Positions 23,908-30,964 of a stretch of 48,138 nt of DNA are shown here, piece after piece. The notes under the pieces were generated by a model. That model was not told the origin of the DNA. It worked only from the letters and a program-made list of their open reading frames with translations, and ran no database searches. Position 1 is the stretch's first letter. Each line of letters opens with the position of its first letter. Source of the stretch: Rhabdothermincola sp037478855 (GTDB lineage Bacteria > Actinomycetota > Acidimicrobiia > Acidimicrobiales > Acidimicrobilacustridaceae); NCBI GenBank assembly GCA_037478855.1, contig JBBFLY010000015.1:1-48138 (forward strand), read 5' to 3'. The position numbers and the translations under genes are program-made.

Positions 23908-25052
23908 GCGCTGGCTCCCTTGGGGGATCCGACGGGGTCGTCGCTCCTCTCACCGGGGGAGCTGAGCTTGTCGGCGATCGCCGTCGCGATGCGTTCGATG
24001 GCGGTGGGATCATGACCCGTCACCGTGACATGACCGACCTTTCGGCCGGGTCGATATCGCTTGGCGTAGAGGTGGATCGAGGTCCGCGGCGGGAGCTCGA
24101 CGTCGGAGGGCCACACGGCCTGTTCGCCGGCGGCGATGACGTTCGCCATCGCCGCCGCTGGAACCACCATCGAAGCGTCACCCAGAGGCAGGTCGAGCAC
24201 GGCGCGCAGGTGGTTCTCGAACTGTGAGGTGGTGCACGCGTCGATCGTGTAGTGAGCGCTGTTGTGCGGTCTGGGAGCGAGCTCGTTGAGGTAGAGCTCG
24301 TCGTCCACCAGGAACGCTTCGACCGTGATCACGCCGACGTGGTCGAGCTGGTCGGCGATCGTCACCGCGGCGGCCGTGAGGGATCGGGCGTGGTGGGGAT
24401 GGATCCGGGCGGGTGCGATGACGCTCCGACAGATCCCGTCCTCCTGGAAGGTACGTACGACGGGGTAGGTGAGGTGCTCACCGTTGCGTCTGCGGGCGAC
24501 GGTGACGGCGAGCTCCGCGTCGATGGAGAGCTCGGGTTCGATGAGTACCGGGTCACCAGCGAGCGATGCTCCCATGCGGTCGATGTCGTCGGCGGAACGC
24601 AACCAGGTCAGCCCGCGCCCGTCGTAGCCGCCCGAGATCCGCTTGGCGACGAGCGGGAGACCAAACCGGTCGACGGCGTTCGCGAGCTCTGCTGCATCGG
24701 AGACGACCTCATGGTCGGCGACCTGGAGCCCCGCAGCGCGGGCCAGCTCACGCTGGGTCACCTTGTTCGAAGCGTTGCGCATGGTGGTCGGGAGCGGGAG
24801 CGTGGGAACGCCTGATCGCTCGAGCGCTGGATAGACGTCGTCGGGCACCAGCTCGTGCTCGAAGGTGATCACGTCGCAGCCCTGTGCGAAGCGGGTCGTC
24901 ACGCAGGGATCGCGCCAGTCTCCGGTGACGAGCTCGGCGAAGCCAGAGGCGCTCACGTCCGGTTCGCCGCTGAGGATCTTCAGTCGGCAGCCCAGTGCCA
25001 CCGCTGCGGGCACCATCATCCGGGCGAGCTGTCCCCCGCCGATGACCCCCAC
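23904..25052 (-). CDS. purK: N5-carboxyaminoimidazole ribonucleotide synthase
   Basis: A 382-residue ATP-grasp enzyme that uses ATP and bicarbonate to carboxylate AIR to N5-CAIR. The Rossmann-like start GVIGGGQLARMMVPAA, the ATP-grasp blocks LVAKRISGGYDGRG and VGVITVEAFLVDDELYLNELAPRPHNS, and HYTIDACTTSQFENHLRA are diagnostic. GTG at 25052 gives the usual length; an in-frame GTG at 25097 would add 15 residues. The upstream minus-strand sequence has a TTACGT element about 40 bases before it. First gene of the operon purK-purE-sbtA. Confidence 0.93.
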   Translation of the reverse strand: MGVIGGGQLARMMVPAAVALGCRLKILSGEPDVSASGFAELVTGDWRDPCVTTRFAQGCDVITFEHELVPDDVYPALERSGVPTLPLPTTMRNASNKVTQRELARAAGLQVADHEVVSDAAELANAVDRFGLPLVAKRISGGYDGRGLTWLRSADDIDRMGASLAGDPVLIEPELSIDAELAVTVARRRNGEHLTYPVVRTFQEDGICRSVIAPARIHPHHARSLTAAAVTIADQLDHVGVITVEAFLVDDELYLNELAPRPHNSAHYTIDACTTSQFENHLRAVLDLPLGDASMVVPAAAMANVIAAGEQAVWPSDVELPPRTSIHLYAKRYRPGRKVGHVTVTGHDPTAIERIATAIADKLSSPGERSDDPVGSPKGASA

Positions 25053-25346
25053 CGTGGGGACGCACCCACTTCTGACGTTCGTCGATTTACGTAACACCGT
25101 TCGTATGTTGGTCTTGGTTGAGGTTGGTGTCAAGTTGCACGGATCTCGTTCTCCACTCTCCAGCGGAGACGTCGGACCGGGAGCGCGCACCCGGCGCGGC
25201 CTCACCGGACAGGAGCGCCGCTGGCGCCGGAACCGTGGCGGAGCGGCCGGCCGAGCGGTCTGTCCCGCTACCGGGCCCGCACCCGCGTACCAGTCCACTC
25301 GACGGCTCGCATGGGCGGATCGGTCCGTGGCCGGCAGACTGGGGGA

Positions 25347-25952
25347 GTGACCGCGACGCTCGTCTACGACGCCGATTGCGGGCTGTGCACGGCCGGGGTG
25401 CGGCTCCTCAGCCGGCTCGACTGCGACGTCGAGGTGGTCCCGTCGACGGTGTGGATTCGGGCGCATCCCGAGCATGCCCGGCGCTGCGAGGACGCCATCC
25501 TGTTGGTGGCCGGTGACGGCCGGGTGCTCGAGAGCGAGCGTGCGGTGGCTGCGACCCTGCGCCGCTGCCGTCGGCCGGCGCGGGCGATCGGGGTGGCCAT
25601 CGATGCCCCCGGGATCCGCGTGCTGGCCGCCCGGGCGTACCGCTGGGTGGCCGCCCACCGGGCCGGGCTGTCGGCCCGCTTGGGCCTGCGGGCCTGTGGG
25701 CTACCCGAGGGGGGTGACCGGACCGCCGTGGGGAATGCCATGGCTCTGGTCGTCACCGTCCACCTAGAGGAGCGTGACGGGGAGCTGGCTTCGTTCACCG
25801 AGGGCCGCACCCCGTGTGTGGTGGCCGAGACCACCAGGGGGTCCCGTGATGCTGATCGACGCCGAGCAGCTCAACGCCTGCGGGCGCTCCCCCGAACGCC
25901 TGCTCGCGGCGATGGCCGCCAACGCCGCCACCCTGGGCCTGACCTCGGTTGA
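25347..25952 (+). CDS. DCC/DUF393 thiol-oxidoreductase-like protein, 3' end uncertain
   Basis: A 201-residue frame. Residues 1-115 match the DCC/DUF393 family: TLVYDADCGLCTAGVRLLSRL carries the family DxDCxxC motif with Cys11 and Cys14, and the closing RAYRWVAAHRAGLSARLGLRACGLP is typical of the domain end. Members are predicted redox proteins. The frame continues for 80 more residues without family likeness, and coding bias moves to another frame at a GGGGG run near 25837-25841, so the true 3' end may differ. GTG at 25347 is used, with CAGACT upstream. It is divergent from purK. Confidence 0.65.
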   Translation: MTATLVYDADCGLCTAGVRLLSRLDCDVEVVPSTVWIRAHPEHARRCEDAILLVAGDGRVLESERAVAATLRRCRRPARAIGVAIDAPGIRVLAARAYRWVAAHRAGLSARLGLRACGLPEGGDRTAVGNAMALVVTVHLEERDGELASFTEGRTPCVVAETTRGSRDADRRRAAQRLRALPRTPARGDGRQRRHPGPDLG

Positions 25953-26019
25953 CGGGGCGGGCAGTGGCTTCGGAGCGTGCCGACCGCATGCCCCCGGGAG
26001 ACGTGCCCGGTTGTGCTAG
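25849..26019 (+). CDS. Short open frame, possible frame-shifted continuation of the DUF393 gene
   Basis: ATG at 25849 opens a 56-codon frame (MLIDAEQLNACGRSPERLLA and onward) whose third-position GC bias is better than that of the DUF393 frame over the same bases. AGGGGG lies just upstream and could serve as a ribosome binding site. It overlaps the DUF393 frame by 104 bases in frame +1. It may be a separate small protein, or the two frames may have been one gene before an indel in the G run. I recognise no family. Confidence 0.3.
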   Translation: MLIDAEQLNACGRSPERLLAAMAANAATLGLTSVDGAGSGFGACRPHAPGRRARLC

Positions 26020-26204
26020 GCGGGGCTCGTCATGTCGGACCGACGCCCGTCCCTGTGGTCGACCCGGTTCGTGGTATCGCAGCTCGTCGCACCGCTAGCG
26101 AGGTGATGAACCCCTCGCCGTCGCCGAGCCCACCACGTCACGGGACACTTACGGCACGCGTGCCCACGTGTGATCGACGGGTGGTGCCGAGCCGGAGATG
26201 ACGA
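26020..26204. other. Gene-free stretch before tRNA-Gly
   Basis: Downstream of the short frame no gene or RNA is apparent. The tRNA terminator follows. No integrase or repeated tRNA end was found, so this is not evidently an integration site. Confidence 0.4.
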
Positions 26205-26251
26205 AACCCGCAGATCCGAGACCTTCCGATCGGGCCTCCGACCTGCGGGTT
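26205..26251 (-). terminator. Terminator of tRNA-Gly
   Basis: AACCCGCAG at 26205-26213 pairs with CTGCGGGTT at 26243-26251; the inner arms (ATCCGAGACC against GGGCCTCCGAC) add more pairing, and T bases follow on the minus strand. It lies 7 bases after the tRNA 3' end. Confidence 0.7.
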
Positions 26252-26258
26252 CCCCAAG

Positions 26259-26329
26259 AGCGGGTGACGGGAATCGAACCCGCGTTCTCAGCTTGGGAAG
26301 CTGATGTTCTGCCTCTGAACTACACCCGC
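26259..26329 (-). tRNA. tRNA-Gly (anticodon CCC)
   Basis: 71 bases on the minus strand. The 7-bp acceptor stem is GCGGGTG/CACCCGC, the anticodon stem TCAGC/GCTGA closes the 7-base loop TTCCCAA with anticodon CCC, and the T arm contains GGTTCGATTCC. The discriminator base is U, as expected for bacterial glycine tRNAs. The 3' CCA is not encoded, which fits the presence of cca. Confidence 0.95.
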
Positions 26330-26380
26330 AAAGCGCCTTCAGTGTAGGGCACGGCGCCGGACCGGCTCACACCGGTCCAC

Positions 26381-26386
26381 TAGCCT
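26381..26386 (+). promoter_or_regulatory. -10 hexamer TAGCCT, leaderless promoter of dcd
   Basis: TAGCCT ends 7 bases before the GTG at 26394, with no ribosome binding site between. Confidence 0.55.
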
Positions 26387-26393
26387 CGCCGCC

Positions 26394-26957
26394 GTGATCC
26401 TGTCTGACCGCACCATCCGGGACGAGATCGAAGCCGGTCGGATCGTCATCGATCCGCTTGATCCGTCCTGCATCCAGCCGAGCTCGGTCGACCTGCACAT
26501 CGATCGCTACTTCCGGGTCTTCCGCAACCACACCATGGGCTTCATCGACGTCAAGGAGAACCTCGAGGACCTCACGGAGCTGGTCGAGATCAACCCGGAC
26601 GACGTCTTCATCCTCCATCCCGGCGAGTTCGTGCTCGGCAGCACCATCGAGCGTGTCGCCCTCCCCGACGATCTGGTAGCGAGGCTGGAGGGCAAGAGCT
26701 CGCTCGGCCGGTTGGGACTGCTCATCCACTCGACCGCCGGGTTCGTGGATGCCGGATGGGACGGCCAGCTCACCCTGGAGCTCTCCAACGTCGCCAACCT
26801 GCCCATCACCCTGTATCCAGGCATGAAGATCGGCCAGATCAGCTTCATCCGCATGACCACCCCCGCCGAGCACCCCTACGGCTCGGCCGCCGTCGGTTCG
26901 AAGTACCAGGGTCAGAAGGGCCCCCGCCCGAGCCGGTACTGGGAGAACTTTCGCTGA
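26394..26957 (+). CDS. dcd: dCTP deaminase (probably bifunctional deaminase/diphosphatase)
   Basis: A 187-residue enzyme that deaminates dCTP to dUTP; actinobacterial forms go on to release pyrophosphate, giving dUMP directly. The core motif is RLEGKSSLGRLGLLIHSTAG (about 98-117) followed by FVDAGWDGQLTLELSNVANL with catalytic Glu129. HSTAGFVDAG is the pattern of the bifunctional group (enterobacterial Dcd has HVTAHRIDPG), so I infer the double activity. GTG at 26394 is fixed by the TAGCCT hexamer and by the family start MILSDRTI. It is convergent with the receiver gene at 27012. Confidence 0.95.
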   Translation: MILSDRTIRDEIEAGRIVIDPLDPSCIQPSSVDLHIDRYFRVFRNHTMGFIDVKENLEDLTELVEINPDDVFILHPGEFVLGSTIERVALPDDLVARLEGKSSLGRLGLLIHSTAGFVDAGWDGQLTLELSNVANLPITLYPGMKIGQISFIRMTTPAEHPYGSAAVGSKYQGQKGPRPSRYWENFR

Positions 26958-27011
26958 CGCCGCATCGCGCGAGCGTGCGCTGCTCCCGATGCAGAAGCGG
27001 GCAGGGGGATG

Positions 27012-27470
27012 TCAGGCCCCGGCACCAAGTTGCTCGGCCCGGAACGCGATCCGCTCGTCAGGGGTCCGGGTGAACAGCGCGTACAGCTCGTTCACCAGGT
27101 CGTCAGCGTGGAACGGTCGCACCAGCACCGCATCGGCACCGGCCCGCCAGGCGATCTCCTTGTCGTAGCGAGAGGCGGGGATCACGACCACCCCCACATC
27201 GGCCAGCTCCGGGCGGCGGCGAACCTCCTCGAGCACCCGGAGTCCTGCTTCCGTGCCACCCTCGACGAAGTCGAGCACCATGGCGGCGAACGGAGGGCGG
27301 CCCCCGGTGAGCGCGCTGATCGCCTCCTCCCCGGAGTGGGCCCGGGCGGCCCCCCAGCCCGCGGCCTCCACGATGCGCGCCACGAGCTCGCAGGCATCAC
27401 GGTCGTCGTCGACGACGAGGACCCGGGTGGGGCCGTGCTCGGACGCGTCAGTCTTCGATCGCCGCAGCAC
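27012..27470 (-). CDS. Single-domain response regulator-like protein with atypical active site
   Basis: A 152-residue protein with one receiver domain at about 15-132 and no output domain. Acidic residues Asp21/Asp22 in VLVVDDD and Asp67 in VLDFVEG fit a phosphorylation site, but the motif after it is unusual, the conserved Lys is replaced by Arg118 (LVRPF), and the Thr/Ser position reads PAS. It may still be phosphorylated or may act as a pseudo-receiver. GTG at 27470 overlaps the preceding Fe-S oxidoreductase gene by 23 bases, so the two are translationally coupled. No histidine kinase gene is adjacent. Confidence 0.75.
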   Translation of the reverse strand: MLRRSKTDASEHGPTRVLVVDDDRDACELVARIVEAAGWGAARAHSGEEAISALTGGRPPFAAMVLDFVEGGTEAGLRVLEEVRRRPELADVGVVVIPASRYDKEIAWRAGADAVLVRPFHADDLVNELYALFTRTPDERIAFRAEQLGAGA

Positions 27471-29694
27471 CGACCTGCCGGCTCCCCTCGTCGCGCCGTT
27501 CGATCGCCTCGAGCACGTGCATGGCGATGTCGGCCACCTTCACCTGATCGTCGTCGAGGCCCTCGCCCTTCACCCCGTCGTCGATCATGATGTAGCAGAA
27601 GGGGCAAGCGGTCGCGATGCGGCTGGCTCCGGTGCGGATGAGCTCCTGCGAGCGCTCAACGTTGACCTGCTTGCCGATGTGCTCCTCCATCCACATCCGC
27701 GCGCCCCCTGCACCACAGCACATCCCCTTGGTGCCGTTACGGGTGGCTTCGACCACCTCGACTCCGCCGAGGGAGCTGATGACCTTCCGGGGAGCGAGGT
27801 ACACGTCGTTGTGCCGGCCCAGGTAGCACGAGTCGTGATACACGATCCGCTCCTCGAGACGGGCCTCGGAGAGGTCGAGCTTCCCGGTCTCGATGAGCCA
27901 CTCGAGGAACTGGCTGTGATGCACCACCTCATAGCTGCCCCCGAGCTGCGGGTACTCGTTGGCGAGGGTATTGAAGCAGTGGGGGCACTGGGTGACGATC
28001 TTGCGGACGCCCATGCCGTTGAGCGTCTCGATGTTCTGCATCGCGAGCATCTGGAAGATGTACTCGTTGCCGGACCGTCGGGCCGGATCCCCGGTGCACA
28101 TCTCCGCCGGTCCGAGGATGGCGAAGTCGATGCCGGCCCGTTGCATCAGCTTGGCCATCGCCTGGGTGACCTTCTTGTTCTTGTCATCGAAGGACCCTGC
28201 ACAGCCCACCCAGTACAGGTACTCGGCCTCCAAGGGGCTTGAACCGTCGACGATCCGGATGCCGTCGAGCTTCGCGGCCCACTCCGCCCGTTCACCCTGG
28301 CTCATGCCCCACGGGTTCCCGGTGTTCTCCATCGAGCGGTACGCGTTGCCGAGCTCGGTGGGGAAGTTCGATTCCATGAGCGACAGGTATCGCCGCATGT
28401 CGAGGATCTTGTCGAGGATCTCGATGTTCACCGGGCAGTTCTCATCGCATGCCTTGCACGAGGTGCAGGACCAGATCTCCTCGGGCGTGATGCGCTCGAA
28501 CACCGAATCAGCCGACACGGTGATCTCCGGGTCGACCCCGATCGGTGGCGACACCTTCGGGGTGCCGGTCGCCGCCATGACCTCACCGGTCTTCAGCACG
28601 ATCTCCCGTGGATCGAGCGGCTTGCCGGTGGCGTGAGCGGGGCAGACGCTGGTGCACCGGCCGCACATGGTGCACGCGTCGGTGTCGAGCAGCTGCTTCC
28701 AGGTGAAGTCCTCGATGGTGGACGCCCCGAAGGTCTCGAGCTCGGTCTCCATCAGGTTCGGCATCGGCTTCATCGCGCCCTTGGGCCGCTCGCGGTCGCG
28801 CAGGTACATGTTCAGCGGAGAGGTGAACATGTGGCGCAGCATGGTGACCGGCAGGATGGCGAGGAACACGATGAACGTCGCCACGTGCGCGATCCACCAG
28901 ACCTGGTGCCAACCCAGGATGTGTGACGTGTCGTCCACGAGCTGCGCGATCGGATAGCCGACGAACGACCACTTCTCGAACTCCGGCGAGCCGTTCTCCG
29001 CGATGCGGTAGCCCTCGGCGAGGAACCCGGTGACCGGCAGCGCGAGCAGCACGCCGAGGATCAGCGCGTGCTCCGGCTTGGACTTGATGCGGATGCGGTA
29101 GGGGCGCTGCACGTAGCGACGCACGATGGCCCACACCACCCCGACGGTGAGTGTCACCCCGGCGGCGTCTCCGACGAAGGAGTACGCCTGGTAGACGCGC
29201 CCGTGCAGGAACTTGAGCGCCTCAGGGAGCTGATGGTTGATCTCGAGGACGGTCGTGACCGCCAGGAGGATGAGGAAGCTGAAGTAGATCAGCGAGTGCA
29301 TGATCCCCGCCGCGGGGTCGCGCAGCAGGGTCTGCATGTAGACACCGGCACGGAAGTCAGCGAGCCGACGCTTGATGTTCCGGGCGGTCGTGGCCCGGTT
29401 GTCGGGCTTGCCCCGCTCCCAGTTGCGGGTCCGGAACGAGAACAGGACAGCGCCGTAGATCAGCATCACCGGCACGACGATGTAGAAGGCGACCTTGATC
29501 ACGCTCGGGATGCCGCCGAACACCTCGCGGGTGACCGGGGAGTCGTCATGCTGGTTGAACACTGCCGAGGCGATGCCTGACAGGACGGTGACGACGCCGA
29601 GAGCGATCCCGAGCGCGACGACGGCGTTCGACGCTCGGATGCGCCTGGGTCCAGCGGTCTCGGGGGCGTCCGTTTCGGTCGTGGAGGCGCTCAT
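27448..29694 (-). CDS. Membrane Fe-S oxidoreductase, EtfD/HdrD-GlpC type
   Basis: A 748-residue membrane protein. The N-terminal half has about six transmembrane segments with His residues (133, 270, 288) that could bind heme b, as in NarI. Two 4Fe-4S motifs follow, C341xxC344xxC347xxxC351 and C410xxC413xxC416xxxC420. The C-terminal half has two CCG-type domains (VGCAGSF, AEMCTGDPARR, VTQCPHC; then HDSCYLGRHND, GMCCGAGGARMW, ACPFC). This architecture matches mycobacterial EtfD (Rv0338c), which carries electrons from acyl-CoA dehydrogenases through EtfBA to the quinone pool. etfAB are not in the window. The C-terminus overlaps the receiver gene. GC-rich minus-strand upstream contains TAGTTT 10 bases before the ATG. 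Confidence 0.85.
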   Translation of the reverse strand: MSASTTETDAPETAGPRRIRASNAVVALGIALGVVTVLSGIASAVFNQHDDSPVTREVFGGIPSVIKVAFYIVVPVMLIYGAVLFSFRTRNWERGKPDNRATTARNIKRRLADFRAGVYMQTLLRDPAAGIMHSLIYFSFLILLAVTTVLEINHQLPEALKFLHGRVYQAYSFVGDAAGVTLTVGVVWAIVRRYVQRPYRIRIKSKPEHALILGVLLALPVTGFLAEGYRIAENGSPEFEKWSFVGYPIAQLVDDTSHILGWHQVWWIAHVATFIVFLAILPVTMLRHMFTSPLNMYLRDRERPKGAMKPMPNLMETELETFGASTIEDFTWKQLLDTDACTMCGRCTSVCPAHATGKPLDPREIVLKTGEVMAATGTPKVSPPIGVDPEITVSADSVFERITPEEIWSCTSCKACDENCPVNIEILDKILDMRRYLSLMESNFPTELGNAYRSMENTGNPWGMSQGERAEWAAKLDGIRIVDGSSPLEAEYLYWVGCAGSFDDKNKKVTQAMAKLMQRAGIDFAILGPAEMCTGDPARRSGNEYIFQMLAMQNIETLNGMGVRKIVTQCPHCFNTLANEYPQLGGSYEVVHHSQFLEWLIETGKLDLSEARLEERIVYHDSCYLGRHNDVYLAPRKVISSLGGVEVVEATRNGTKGMCCGAGGARMWMEEHIGKQVNVERSQELIRTGASRIATACPFCYIMIDDGVKGEGLDDDQVKVADIAMHVLEAIERRDEGSRQVGAAAIED

Positions 29695-29777
29695 AGCACG
29701 CCCGAAACTACTCGGCGACCGGATAGCTCACCGCATCCGCGCTCGTGGGCGGGCGGCAAGGCCCTCGGCCCGGCGGG

Positions 29778-30200
29778 TCAGCCGTAGGCCTGCCGGTCGA
29801 GCGAGCGGATGGTCTGTGCCATCGAGGCCATCAGCTTGTGCGCGAGCCCGGGCACCTCATCGAGCACGCCGTTGAACTCCCGCTGGCCGAGCACCAGCAG
29901 GGTCATCGGAGTGTCGGCGACCACCGTCGCGCTTCGTGGACCGCCGTCGAGCAGCGCCAGCTCCCCGAAGTGGTTCCCCGGACCGAGCGTCGCCACCTTC
30001 CGTCCGTTGCGCTTGACCGTGGCCTGACCGTCGATGATGACGAACGCCTCCCGTCCCGTGGTGCCCTCCTCCACGAGGACGCGCCCGGCGTCCACCGTCA
30101 CCTCGTCGGAGGCCTTCGCGATCTTCTGCAGGTCGCGCTTGGAGAACGACGAGAAGAGCGGGATCCGAGCCAGGTGGTCGAGGTACGAGGCACGTGCCAT
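29778..30200 (-). CDS. Cyclic-nucleotide-binding domain protein, stand-alone
   Basis: A 140-residue protein made of one CAP-family cyclic-nucleotide-binding domain and nothing else. IPLFSSFSKRDLQKIAK starts it, and the phosphate-binding cassette FGELALLDGGPRSATVVA carries the expected Gly, Glu, Arg and Ser/Thr, so it should bind cAMP or cGMP. It has no DNA-binding helix-turn-helix, so it would act on a partner protein. ATG at 30200 has TAAGCT 7 bases upstream on the minus strand. It is divergent from the regulator gene at 30327. Confidence 0.82.
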   Translation of the reverse strand: MARASYLDHLARIPLFSSFSKRDLQKIAKASDEVTVDAGRVLVEEGTTGREAFVIIDGQATVKRNGRKVATLGPGNHFGELALLDGGPRSATVVADTPMTLLVLGQREFNGVLDEVPGLAHKLMASMAQTIRSLDRQAYG

Positions 30201-30207
30201 GCAGGGG

Positions 30208-30213
30208 AGCTTA
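30208..30213 (-). promoter_or_regulatory. -10 hexamer TAAGCT (minus strand), leaderless promoter
   Basis: On the minus strand TAAGCT ends 7 bases before the ATG at 30200. Confidence 0.45.
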
Positions 30214-30313
30214 GGTCTGAGCTGCAACGTGTGGTCGGTTGTGCGTCCCGCCCCTCCCCGCAGGACCTCGCGACCGTTCATCGGCGCGAAACAGTGCAGA
30301 AACGTTCTCGCCG

Positions 30314-30319
30314 TACGTT
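30314..30319 (+). promoter_or_regulatory. -10 hexamer TACGTT, leaderless promoter of regulator gene
   Basis: TACGTT ends 7 bases before the GTG at 30327, fixing the start of the winged-helix regulator. Confidence 0.5.
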
Positions 30320-30326
30320 CCGGCCC

Positions 30327-30878
30327 GTGGACGTGGTCCTCGTGCGCTGGCCGGTGGAGCGCGAGCAGCGGGAGCGTCTCCGCCGCGAGGGTCGCCTTCG
30401 CCTGTTGCTCGTCGAGGACGGTGTCTCGCCACCGGAGGTGACCGACTGCCTGGAGGACTGGGTCAGGGTTCCCGCAGAGGCGGAGGATCTTCGAGCGAGA
30501 GTCGACGCGCTCGTCCGCAGGTGTCGAGCGCACCGCCACGACCCGCCCACCCTCGATGCTGACGGGGTGCTCCGCTTCGGTGACGGGTGGGTGTCGCTGC
30601 CTCCGGTCGAAGCCCGGCTGATGGGTGTGCTCCTCGAGCGGATGGGCGCGGTCGTCGGGCGGGAACAGCCGTCGAGAGCTGGTTGGCCAGCTGGCGCGCC
30701 CGGTCGGAACGCGCTCGATGTGCACGTGCTGCGGGTGCGGCGCCGGATCGCCCCGCTCGGTCTGGCCATCCGCACCGTCCGTTCGCGCGGGTACCTCCTC
30801 GAGCTCGCCACCGAGGTCATCGGTGTGCACAGCCAGGTGTCGTCAGATTCGGGTCAGATAGCCGTATCTGACGCGTAA
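30327..30878 (+). CDS. Atypical OmpR-type winged-helix regulator, candidate nitrogen regulator
   Basis: A 183-residue protein. The first 65 residues form a short alpha/beta region (DVVLVRWPVE, LRLLLVEDG) without the phosphorylatable Asp. The C-terminal 95 residues are an OmpR/PhoB-type DNA-binding winged helix: LDADGVLRFGDGWVSLPPVEARLMGVLLER, then NALDVHVLRVRRRIAPLGLAIRTVRSRGYLLEL. This architecture and its place directly before amtB-glnB recall GlnR, the actinobacterial nitrogen regulator, which also has a non-phosphorylated receiver. That identity is inference; the receiver part is shorter than in GlnR. GTG at 30327 is set by TACGTT. Its own 3' end overlaps the palindrome before amtB. Confidence 0.72.
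   Translation: MDVVLVRWPVEREQRERLRREGRLRLLLVEDGVSPPEVTDCLEDWVRVPAEAEDLRARVDALVRRCRAHRHDPPTLDADGVLRFGDGWVSLPPVEARLMGVLLERMGAVVGREQPSRAGWPAGAPGRNALDVHVLRVRRRIAPLGLAIRTVRSRGYLLELATEVIGVHSQVSSDSGQIAVSDA
30842..30872 (+). promoter_or_regulatory. Triple GTCAGAT motif with perfect palindrome
   Basis: GTCAGAT occurs at 30842-30848, again at 30854-30860 offset by one base within GTCAGATA at 30853-30860, and inverted in TATCTGAC at 30865-30872, giving an 8-bp perfect palindrome with a 4-base centre. It overlaps the last codons of the regulator gene, about 90 bases before amtB, and could be an operator or a short transcript-end hairpin. Confidence 0.45.
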
Positions 30879-30917
30879 CGGGCCACGCATCCGCACGAAA
30901 CACCCCGTTTCTACGGT
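30878..30917 (+). promoter_or_regulatory. amtB promoter with GlnR-like phased motif and GAAAC palindrome
   Basis: AC at 30878, AT at 30889 and AC at 30900 are spaced by 9 bases each, as in GlnR boxes (AC-N9-AC). GAAAC at 30897-30901 and GTTTC at 30907-30911 form an inverted repeat directly touching the -10 hexamer TACGGT at 30912-30917. A regulator bound there could control amtB. The GlnR match is partial. Confidence 0.4.
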
Positions 30918-30964
30918 CCGGAGGTGGTCACCCATCGGCCACTCGTCGGACACAAGGAGGAGAC

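Noticed and set aside
26020..26329. tRNA-Gly as an integration site for a mobile element
   Set aside because: No integrase, no repeated tRNA end and no insertion-like gene set was found beside it.
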